6,294 nucleotides of DNA from NCBI GenBank assembly GCA_900547855.1, contig URIK01000106.1, positions 1 through 6,294 of the forward strand, read 5' to 3'. Made by a program: the position numbers and the translations under genes. Positions 1 through 5,320 of the stretch are shown here, piece by piece (positions within the stretch are counted from its first letter, which is position 1; each line of letters begins with the position of its first letter). The DNA comes from an uncultured Collinsella sp. (GTDB lineage: Bacteria; Actinomycetota; Coriobacteriia; Coriobacteriales; Coriobacteriaceae). The notes beneath the pieces were generated by a model. It was given only the letters and a program-made list of their open reading frames with translations, was not told the origin of the DNA and made no database searches.

Positions 1-48
1 TCTACACTCGACTAGTCGTCGGCAGCGTCAGATGTGTATAAGAGACAG
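1..48 (+). other. Illumina Nextera i5 adapter (artefact)
   Basis: This is sequencing adapter, not genome. Positions 1-7 match the end of the P5 oligo, 8-15 (TCGACTAG) are an 8-base i5 index that I recall as Nextera XT S513, 16-29 are the Read 1 adapter stem TCGTCGGCAGCGTC, and 30-48 are the 19-base Tn5 mosaic end. Genomic sequence starts at about 49. Reading through it adds a false 14-residue tail (VSYTHLTLPTTSRV) to the STAND ATPase gene. Confidence 0.98.
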
Positions 49-766
49 CCATGAGACATGCCACGCAAAACAGCGCATTATTGTCGAGCGAAGCCAGATC
101 GGCAAGTGCCGCGCCATATACGTTGACAATCTCGTTTTCGAGCAGACCGGCTACGTCACCTTGGCCATACAGACCCGTCTGCAATGCCGAAACGAGCTCG
201 GGCACGCCCTGCGTGAGCTGATAAAAGTCGAGCGATGTGCTGATCGAAAACGCCGATGCCCACGCCGAATACTCATAGGCATGCACCTTAAGCATCTGCG
301 CATTGATCTTAACCGAATCGCCCAGCCCATGAATCAGCTGACGATTTGAAGGACGGCAGGAGATAAAGACCCCTACCCCCATAGCGCGCAGGCCGCGAAT
401 CCTGTCGATGAGGTCTTCGGTATCGTGCTGATCGAGGTTTGGCACATTATCAATCGCGATAAGGGAGTGCGGTTTGTCTTTGAGTTCTTCGGTAACCACC
501 TCGAGCTGCATAAACACCTCGCGCCCAATGGCGCGATCCGCCTCGATAATCCGCACGGGGCCTCGCGTCGGGTCGCATTTAACCTCATGGGTGTACTGCA
601 GCAGCACCGAGGTCTTCCCAAACCCGTCGGGCGCATAAAGAACCACGATGCCGGCCTTTCGGCCCTTGGCGATAAGCTCATTCATCAAGCGTTCGCGTCG
701 CACCATATAGCCTCCGCCCAGCGGCATCAGCTCGAGGTCGTCTATACCGCTCAAATCGTTTACCAT
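49..766 (-). CDS. STAND / MalT-like ATPase, 5' part only (truncated by adapter)
   Basis: About 239 genuine N-terminal residues of an ATPase resembling the NTPase module of MalT/LuxR-type STAND regulators. After a short leader, MVRRERLMNELI (21-32) precedes the nucleotide-binding region, as in MalT. Walker A is APDGFGKT (45-52), Walker B is SLIAIDN (101-107), and ISCRPS (135-140) follows a hydrophobic strand as a sensor-like segment. LTQGVPELVSALQ (184-196) resembles the 'GGWPxxLxxA' segment of STAND proteins. The start is supported by GAGGAG at 777-772, five bases upstream. Family members are usually several hundred residues longer and often end in a LuxR helix-turn-helix, but that part is missing here, so a DNA-binding role is only inferred. 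The gene lies downstream of nagB on the same strand, separated by a terminator and 388 bases, so it is probably transcribed separately. It could instead be another P-loop signalling ATPase. Confidence 0.8.
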
Positions 767-1154
767 GCCCGCTCCTCAACTCGACCGTATGGACACTGTA
801 GCCGCAAGACCATACAAGCCGCGCTATGAATAGAGCGACCTTGTGTTTTAGGTTGTCTTTTGGTACGCAAGCGGCAAGTTTTTGTACAGCGAGGGCCGAT
901 TGTTATTAATCCCCCGACTAATCGGTCTTTAAGCAGGTAAATGAGCTTGTCAGCTTGTCCCATCTAAGCGGCAGTGTAACGCAGATGAACTAGGTTCAGC
1001 CATGTCATTCAACTCGCCTAGCACCCGCTACCGTCTACGACCTTCTAGTGGCATTTTTGCATAGAATCTGGTATGGAATGAATCAAGCTGTTGGGCATCT
1101 GGCGTTCGTCAAGCTTGCGACAAGATTTTGGTCAAGTGGGCGGACAGGGATAGC
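767..1154. other. Gene-free intergenic region
   Basis: There is no convincing gene in these 388 bases between the STAND ATPase start and the nagB terminator. It is more AT-rich than its surroundings. It holds a perfect tandem 8-mer AGCTTGTC (944-959), a 5+5 palindrome TGAAC-TAG-GTTCA (986-998) and a weak dyad CCGATT/AATCGG (896-901, 920-925). The region probably carries the promoter and control sites of the STAND ATPase gene. I could not fix a single strong promoter. Confidence 0.6.
1058..1086 (-). promoter_or_regulatory. Weak candidate promoter toward the STAND ATPase gene
   Basis: On the minus strand, TTGATT (1086-1081, 4 of 6 to TTGACA) is followed after 17 bases by TATGCA (1063-1058, 3 of 6 to TATAAT). 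Spacing is ideal but the -10 box is poor, and the implied leader of nearly 300 bases is long. It is a possible site only. Confidence 0.2.
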
Positions 1155-1180
1155 AAAAAGGCCCCCGCAAAGCGGAGGCC
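1155..1180 (-). terminator. Intrinsic terminator of nagB
   Basis: Read on the minus strand, GGCCTCCGC pairs with GCGGGGGCC across a TTT loop, giving nine pairs with one G-U wobble. TTTTT follows directly (1159-1155). It begins 35 bases after the nagB stop codon, in the right orientation to end the nagB transcript and insulate the STAND ATPase gene. Confidence 0.88.
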
Positions 1181-1214
1181 TTAGGCAAGGCTATGTCGAG
1201 CTGCAGGATTCGCG

Positions 1215-1943
1215 CTACTCGCAGAGCGAAAGGGCGGCCTCGTCGGCAACGACAACGCAGTTGGTGTGCAGCTGCAGGATCGAAGCCGGGCACTTGGGCG
1301 TAACCGGACCATAGCACATATCGTGCACGGCCTGAGCCTTGGCCTCGCCGTTAGCGACAACCAGGATCATGCGCGCATACATGATGGTCTGAGTGCCCAT
1401 GGTGTAGGCCTGACGGGGAACATCGTCGATGCTGTCGAACAGGCGGCTGTTGGCCTGAATAGTGCTCTCGGTAAGGTCGACACAGTGCGTACCCTTGGAG
1501 AAGTGGTCATCGGGCTCGTTGAAGCCGATGTGGCCGTTGTTGCCAATGCCGAGCAGCTGCAGATCCGGGTAACCGGCGTCGGCGACAATCTTGTCGTACT
1601 CAGAGCAGGCAGCGGCGGCGTCGGGGTTGGAACCGTCGGGCACATGCGTGTTGTTCAGGTCGATGTTGATGTGATCGAAGAAGTTCTCACGCATGAAGTA
1701 GTGATAGCTCTGGGGATCGTCGTGCGAAAGGCCGCGATACTCGTCCAGGTTGTAGGTGCTGACCTCGGCAAAGTCGACGTCGCCCTTCTTGTACCAAGCA
1801 GCGAGCTGCTTGTAGGCACCGATCGGAGTGGAGCCGGTGGCAAGACCCAGCACACAGTCGGGCTTGAGGATAACCTGCGCCGAGATAATATTGGCGGCCT
1901 TGCGGCTCATATCCTCGTAGTCTTTAGCTTTAATGATCTTCAT
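1215..1943 (-). CDS. nagB: Glucosamine-6-phosphate deaminase
   Basis: This enzyme converts glucosamine-6-phosphate to fructose-6-phosphate and ammonia in the cytoplasm, feeding amino-sugar carbon into glycolysis. The 242-residue protein has the phosphate-binding loop LGLATGSTP (32-40), YNLDEYRGL with catalytic Asp67 (64-72), and GIGNNGHIGFNEP (132-144) with Asn136, His138 and Glu143. These positions match the numbering I recall for Bacillus subtilis NagB. E. coli has Asp where Asn136 stands; Asn there is, as I recall, usual in Gram-positive forms. The C-terminal block GPVTPKCPASILQLH (212-226) is typical. The length fits the short Gram-positive form, lacking the roughly 24-residue C-terminal extension of the allosteric E. 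coli enzyme. The start is set by AAAGGA (1955-1950), six bases upstream, and by the family-typical MKII start. The frame stays open further upstream, but that extension has no family character. A terminator follows. Confidence 0.97.
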   Translation of the reverse strand: MKIIKAKDYEDMSRKAANIISAQVILKPDCVLGLATGSTPIGAYKQLAAWYKKGDVDFAEVSTYNLDEYRGLSHDDPQSYHYFMRENFFDHINIDLNNTHVPDGSNPDAAAACSEYDKIVADAGYPDLQLLGIGNNGHIGFNEPDDHFSKGTHCVDLTESTIQANSRLFDSIDDVPRQAYTMGTQTIMYARMILVVANGEAKAQAVHDMCYGPVTPKCPASILQLHTNCVVVADEAALSLCE

Positions 1944-2140
1944 TACGCGTCCTTTCTCGTACAAGAGAGGCAAGGCTCCCTTACAAGCACTTGCCCGCGG
2001 CCCGCGTCGGCCGCAACCAACGTGTGCGGCCACCAGGGCGAGGTCGCGTAATGTATGTGTCTCGTGTCTAGCCGCGTCGAGGCCCCTGCCCGTCCACGGT
2101 GACCCGAAGCTGTTTAGCCTCGGACGTTTCCCATCTTGCC

Positions 2141-2174
2141 ACGGAGGGCGTCCTCTTTCAAGGGCGCCCTCCGT
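2141..2174 (-). repeat. 14-bp inverted repeat downstream of the PTS IIA gene
   Basis: ACGGAGGGCGTCCT (2141-2154) and AGGGCGCCCTCCGT (2161-2174) form 14 pairs with one G-T and a six-base loop. It lies 40 bases after the IIA stop codon. Neither strand has a T-run after it, so it is not a classic intrinsic terminator. It may still end or stabilise the IIA mRNA, or be the first element of the nagB leader. Confidence 0.75.
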
Positions 2175-2186
2175 AAACGTGTTTGA

Positions 2187-2192
2187 ATTGTA
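2187..2192 (-). promoter_or_regulatory. Candidate -10 box for nagB
   Basis: TACAAT on the minus strand matches TATAAT at five of six positions and lies just past the PTS IIA stop codon. No good -35 box is seen 16-18 bases upstream. If used, it would place the whole inverted-repeat region in the nagB 5' leader. Confidence 0.25.
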
Positions 2193-2214
2193 GGCTAATG
2201 GCCACGTGCACTTG

Positions 2215-2712
2215 CTAGCGCTCGCGAGCAACGATGAGCTGGTCCATCTCTTCGACATGCACGCCAACGGAGCCCTTGATACTCGAGAACTCAACGGAGT
2301 TGCACACCAAGATGGGAACCGTCACATCGTAGCCCTCGGCAGCAATTGCCTCGCGATCGAACTCAATGAGTACATCGCCCTTATGGACGATGTCACCCAC
2401 TTGCGCATGTACGGTAAAGTGCTTGCCCTCGAGCTGAACAGTGTCCAAACCAACGTGGATGAGCACGTCCAAGCCATCGACCGTGTTAAGCGCAACAGCG
2501 TGTCCCGTGGGAAAAATGGCCTCGACCTTGGCATCAGCCGGTGCAATCACACGCGTTCCGGTGGGCCGAATCGCCACGCCCTGGCCCAAAAGGCCGGTGG
2601 CAAACGTCTGGTCGTTTACCTCGGAAAGCGGAATGACGTCGCCCGAGATGGGAGCATCCAGCGTAAGGACTCGACCACGCATACCAAAAGACCTTAGGAC
2701 TTTAGTGAACAT
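2215..2712 (-). CDS. PTS glucose-type IIA phosphocarrier (stand-alone)
   Basis: A 165-residue single-domain IIA protein of the glucose/GlcNAc PTS family. In this family a histidine takes phosphate from HPr and passes it to a IIB domain of the membrane permease. The start of the fold is APISGDVIPLSEV (20-32), followed by GQGVAIRP (43-50). HAVAL carries His71, and LIHVGLDTVQLEG carries His86, the expected phosphorylation site (equivalent to E. coli His75 and His90). The C-terminal region GDIVHKGDVLIEFD (106-119) is typical. I chose the ATG at 2712 because GAGGGGG precedes it closely; an upstream TTG would put that sequence inside the gene. No IIBC partner is in the window, so the sugar is unknown. 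The nearby nagB and glmM make an amino sugar plausible, but glucose is equally possible. It is probably cytoplasmic. Crr is the E. coli homolog's name, but orthology is not shown. Confidence 0.93.
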   Translation of the reverse strand: MFTKVLRSFGMRGRVLTLDAPISGDVIPLSEVNDQTFATGLLGQGVAIRPTGTRVIAPADAKVEAIFPTGHAVALNTVDGLDVLIHVGLDTVQLEGKHFTVHAQVGDIVHKGDVLIEFDREAIAAEGYDVTVPILVCNSVEFSSIKGSVGVHVEEMDQLIVARER

Positions 2713-2715
2713 GCT

Positions 2716-2722
2716 CCCCCTC
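2716..2722 (-). promoter_or_regulatory. Ribosome binding site deciding the PTS IIA start
   Basis: GAGGGGG on the minus strand lies three bases from the ATG at 2712 (six bases if GAGG is taken as the core). It falls within codons 4-6 of the frame opened by the TTG at 2733, which argues against that longer start. Confidence 0.6.
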
Positions 2723-2783
2723 GGACATACCAATCAATCAAAATAACCTTAACAGTTTACCACTTGGCAACGGTTTTTGACCA

Positions 2784-4121
2784 TTAGGGAAGTTCGCACT
2801 TGACAACCTCGACGATGTCGTCGACAACGCGCTGGGTCAGCTCGTGCGTCTCGGCCTCGGCCATCACGCGGACCAGCGGCTCGGTACCGCTCGGGCGCAC
2901 CAGAATGCGGCCGCGGTCGTCAAGCTCCTTCTCGGCAGCAGCGACGGCATCCCAGATGGGCTGGCAATCGTCCAGACCAGCCTTGTTGTCGGAATGCACG
3001 TTGACGAGTACCTGCGGGTACTTCTTCATGATGCCAGCAAGGTCGGTGAGGGTACGACCGGTGCGCTTGAGCACGGCCAGCAGCTGCAGAGCCGTCACCA
3101 GGCCGTCACCGGTGGTGTTGTACTCCAGGAAGATGATGTGGCCGGACTGCTCGCCGCCGATGACGGCGCCGTCCGCGAGCATGCGCTCCAGAACGTAACG
3201 GTCGCCCACGGCGGTCTGGACCATCTCGAAGCCCTGCTCCTTCATAGCGATGGAGAAGCCCAGGTTGCACATGACGGTCGAAACGATCTCGGAGTTGGCG
3301 AGCTTGCCGCGAGCGGCGAGGTCAGAACCGCAGATAGCCAGGATGTAGTCACCGTCGATCTCATTGCCCTCGCTGTCCACGAACAGTACGCGGTCGGCGT
3401 CGCCGTCGTGGGCCAGACCGATGTCAGCATGGGTGCGCAGCACGAGCTCGCGCAGGGGCTCAAGGTGCGTAGAGCCGCACTCAACGTTAATGTCAGTGCC
3501 GCAGTAATCGGTGTTGATGGCATGGACCGTGGCGCCCAGGCGCTGCAGCGCGGCGGGCGTGGTCTGGCAAGAAGCACCGTGGCCGCAGTCGACGGCAACG
3601 ACCAGGCCGTCGAGCCTCAGGCCATCAAGCGTATCGATGGCGTGGTCGACGTATGCCTTGCGAGCGTCCTTCATCTTGATGATGTGGCCCACGCCGGCAC
3701 CGGTCGGCAGCGTGTCGGCAGCCATGGCTTCCTCGGACATGACCCAGGCGCTGATCTCTTCCTCGACAGCATCGGGAAGCTTCATGCCCTTGCGGCTAAA
3801 GAACTTGATGCCGTTGAACTCCGGCGGATTGTGCGAAGCGGAGATGACAATGCCGCCATCGAGCTCGTTCTGAACAGTGAGCAGCGCCACGGCCGGCGTA
3901 GGAATGACGCCGCAGCAGTGCGGACGGCCGCCCTCGGCCATGATGCCGGCGGTCAGAGCGCTCTCGAGCATGGTGCCCGAAAGGCGCGTATCACGGCCGA
4001 TGCAGATATCCGGACCAAGAAACTTGGTCGCCGCGCGACCCAGACGAAACGCGAGGTCGCACGAGAGGTCGGCATTGGCGACGCCACGGACGCCATCGGT
4101 ACCGAAGATGTTCTGGGGCAT
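2784..4121 (-). CDS. glmM: Phosphoglucosamine mutase
   Basis: GlmM interconverts glucosamine-6-phosphate and glucosamine-1-phosphate, the step before UDP-GlcNAc and hence peptidoglycan. The 445 residues match E. coli GlmM in length. FGTDGVRG (6-13) opens the protein. The phosphoserine loop is GIVISASHNP (90-99), with Ser96 the residue expected to carry phosphate. The metal loop is DGDADR (239-244), the sugar loop GGEQSGH (322-328), and the phosphate-binding loop RPSGTEP (409-415). These features distinguish it from phosphomannomutase/phosphoglucomutase relatives. AAGGAG (4134-4129) lies seven bases before the ATG. The usual 'DCANGA' stretch reads DCGHGAS (178-184), a modest departure of unknown effect. 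It follows the rpsI terminator, so it needs its own promoter or read-through; I saw no clear promoter in the short gap. Seventy bases separate it from the PTS IIA gene, with only a weak hairpin (2755-2771), so co-transcription is possible. Confidence 0.97.
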   Translation of the reverse strand: MPQNIFGTDGVRGVANADLSCDLAFRLGRAATKFLGPDICIGRDTRLSGTMLESALTAGIMAEGGRPHCCGVIPTPAVALLTVQNELDGGIVISASHNPPEFNGIKFFSRKGMKLPDAVEEEISAWVMSEEAMAADTLPTGAGVGHIIKMKDARKAYVDHAIDTLDGLRLDGLVVAVDCGHGASCQTTPAALQRLGATVHAINTDYCGTDINVECGSTHLEPLRELVLRTHADIGLAHDGDADRVLFVDSEGNEIDGDYILAICGSDLAARGKLANSEIVSTVMCNLGFSIAMKEQGFEMVQTAVGDRYVLERMLADGAVIGGEQSGHIIFLEYNTTGDGLVTALQLLAVLKRTGRTLTDLAGIMKKYPQVLVNVHSDNKAGLDDCQPIWDAVAAAEKELDDRGRILVRPSGTEPLVRVMAEAETHELTQRVVDDIVEVVKCELP

Positions 4122-4170
4122 AGGATTGCTCCTTCCCTAGCAGGCGATATGCAACCGCCCACCCTAGTCG

Positions 4171-4214
4171 AAAAAGAAAAGCGGGACCCGCCGAGGAATC
4201 GGCAGGCCCCGCTT
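4171..4214 (-). terminator. Strong intrinsic terminator after rpsI
   Basis: On the minus strand a 16-pair stem (4214-4199 with 4194-4179, two G-U wobbles) is capped by a TTCC loop and followed by TTCTTTTT (4178-4171). It starts 30 bases after the rpsI stop codon. It should end the rplM-rpsI transcript before glmM. Confidence 0.93.
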
Positions 4215-4244
4215 GTACATTGTATCTCGAAAGGAGATAAAACC

Positions 4245-4640
<396 letters not shown>

Positions 4641-4642
4641 CT

Positions 4643-5086
4643 TTAAGCCTCCAGCTCAATCTTCGTGGGGTTCTGCGCAGCATGCGGATGCTCGGCACCA
4701 GCGTAGACCTTAAGCTTGGTCATCTGGGCACGGCCGAGGGTGGTCTTGGGCAGCATACCGCGAACGGCGCGCTCGATGACCTTCTCCGGGTGCTTCTCCA
4801 TAGCCTGGCGGAAGCTCTCAGCCTTGAGGCCGCCGTTGTAGCCGCTGTGGCGATAATAGGTCTTCGTGTCGGCCTTGTTACCGGTAAGCTGGACCTTATC
4901 GGCGTTGATGACGACAACGAAGTCGCCGCAGTCGCTGTTGGGCGTGAACTGGGGCTTGTTCTTACCGCGCAGGATCATTGCGATCTGGGTGGCAAGACGG
5001 CCCAGGACAGCACCATCGGCGTCGACGAGAACCCAGTTGCGCTGGACCTCGCCCTGCTTGGCGTAGTGAGTCGATTTCGAAATCAC
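4643..5086 (-). CDS. rplM: 50S ribosomal protein L13
   Basis: A 147-residue L13, slightly longer than the 142 residues of E. coli; L13 is an early-assembling 23S rRNA-binding protein. NWVLVDADGAVLGRLAT (17-33) and ILRGKNKPQF (38-47) form the conserved N-terminal half. VINADKVQLTGNK (59-71) and YYRHSGYNGG (77-86) mark the core. AVRGMLPKTTLGR (107-119) matches the L13 signature, followed by LKVYAGAEHPHAAQNP. The start is GTG, backed by GGAGGAG (5098-5092) five bases upstream; no in-frame ATG lies near the family-typical beginning. The gene heads an operon with rpsI and has a good promoter and a leader hairpin upstream. Confidence 0.98.
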   Translation of the reverse strand: MISKSTHYAKQGEVQRNWVLVDADGAVLGRLATQIAMILRGKNKPQFTPNSDCGDFVVVINADKVQLTGNKADTKTYYRHSGYNGGLKAESFRQAMEKHPEKVIERAVRGMLPKTTLGRAQMTKLKVYAGAEHPHAAQNPTKIELEA

Positions 5087-5091
5087 TTAGA

Positions 5092-5098
5092 CTCCTCC
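5092..5098 (-). promoter_or_regulatory. Ribosome binding site deciding the rplM GTG start
   Basis: GGAGGAG sits five bases before the GTG at 5086 and is near-perfectly complementary to the 16S rRNA tail, which supports the non-ATG start. Confidence 0.8.
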
Positions 5099-5114
5099 AT
5101 GTACAGTACGTGTT

Positions 5115-5146
5115 GTTACAGAGATTCACGGGGCTCTGCAAGTAAC
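5115..5146 (-). promoter_or_regulatory. Hairpin at the predicted 5' end of the rplM-rpsI mRNA
   Basis: In the minus-strand transcript GTTA (5146-5143) pairs with TAAC (5118-5115), and CAGAG (5138-5134) pairs with CTCTG (5123-5119). A four-base bulge lies on the 5' side and the loop has ten bases. It starts about seven bases after the -10 box, so it would be the very 5' end of the mRNA. L13 genes in some bacteria have autoregulatory leaders (for example the Rfam L13_leader family); this could be an analogous L13-binding site, but that is inference. Confidence 0.4.
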
Positions 5147-5152
5147 CCGTCC

Positions 5153-5180
5153 ATATTACCCCGCTCGTCGCCCGAGTCAA
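5153..5180 (-). promoter_or_regulatory. Promoter of the rplM-rpsI operon
   Basis: On the minus strand, TTGACT (5180-5175, 5 of 6 to TTGACA) and TAATAT (5158-5153, 4 of 6 to TATAAT) are separated by 16 bases. The predicted start near 5146 gives a leader of about 60 bases before the rplM GTG. This is the best promoter seen in the window. Confidence 0.6.
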
Positions 5181-5240
5181 CAGGTATTTTGGCTCCGACC
5201 AGAGTTTCTGCACATGTCGTCCATGCCAGGTGCCTTCACG

Positions 5241-5293
5241 AGACAGGGCCCAGAAATCCCTCGGCGTGCGAATGGTTCTCTGGGCCCCTGTCT
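5241..5293. terminator. Imperfect long inverted repeat, probable terminator region after the patatin-like gene
   Basis: Arms AGACAGGGCCCAGA (5241-5254) and TCTGGGCCCCTGTCT (5279-5293) pair with a single bulged C, enclosing about 24 bases. It lies 28 bases past the patatin-like stop codon. TTTT follows on the plus strand (5293-5296), while the minus strand has no T-run. As an intrinsic terminator it therefore fits plus-strand transcription better. It may still serve as the 3' end of the patatin-like mRNA without a U-tract. Confidence 0.5.
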
Positions 5294-5320
5294 TTTGTCG
5301 CCTTTTGCGGGTCAGTCGTC

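Larger units (their letters stand above)
1944..2214 (-). promoter_or_regulatory. nagB upstream region with alternative RNA stems (candidate leader)
   Basis: The 271 bases between the PTS IIA stop and the nagB start are long for this compact cluster (70 bases separate glmM from the IIA gene). In mRNA order the stems are: 2174-2141 (14 pairs); CCGAGGC/GCTTCGG (2123-2117 with 2110-2104); GGCCGCA/TGCGGCC (2031-2025 with 2015-2009); GGCCGC/GCGGCC (2014-2009 with 2002-1997); GGCAAG/CTTGCC (1995-1990 with 1974-1969); and CCTCTC/GAAAGG (1970-1965 with 1956-1951, one mismatch), which covers the ribosome binding site. The third and fourth share an arm, as do the fifth and sixth, so each pair is mutually exclusive. 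No riboswitch class or T-box consensus was recognised. Some pairing may simply reflect GC-richness. Confidence 0.35.

Noticed and set aside
760..963. A 67-codon minus-strand open frame overlapping the STAND ATPase start by seven bases
   Set aside because: No ribosome binding site, no recognisable domain, basic and cysteine-scattered composition; the overlap alone is not enough.
1062..1067. Plus-strand TAGAAT as a -10 box
   Set aside because: It has no -35 box at suitable spacing and no plus-strand gene downstream.
1266..2051. A 261-codon plus-strand open frame opposite nagB
   Set aside because: It mirrors nagB codon structure, with repetitive Val/Gly/Ala composition and no recognisable domain.
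1944..2294. A longer NagB with 117 extra N-terminal residues
   Set aside because: The frame is open, but the extra residues are low in family character and overlap the PTS IIA gene, and the MKII start has a good ribosome binding site and the family length.
2713..2733. TTG start for the PTS IIA gene, seven residues longer
   Set aside because: The strong GAGGGGG ribosome binding site lies inside that extension and points to the ATG at 2712.
2755..2771. Terminator between glmM and the PTS IIA gene
   Set aside because: The stem is short with a bulge, and the T-rich stretch is too far away, so read-through is at least as likely.
5083..5100. A five-codon micro-frame (MEESK, then TGA) overlapping the rplM GTG
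   Set aside because: Its ATG lies next to the rplM ribosome binding site and has no site of its own, so it is most likely a coincidence of GGAGGAG sequence.
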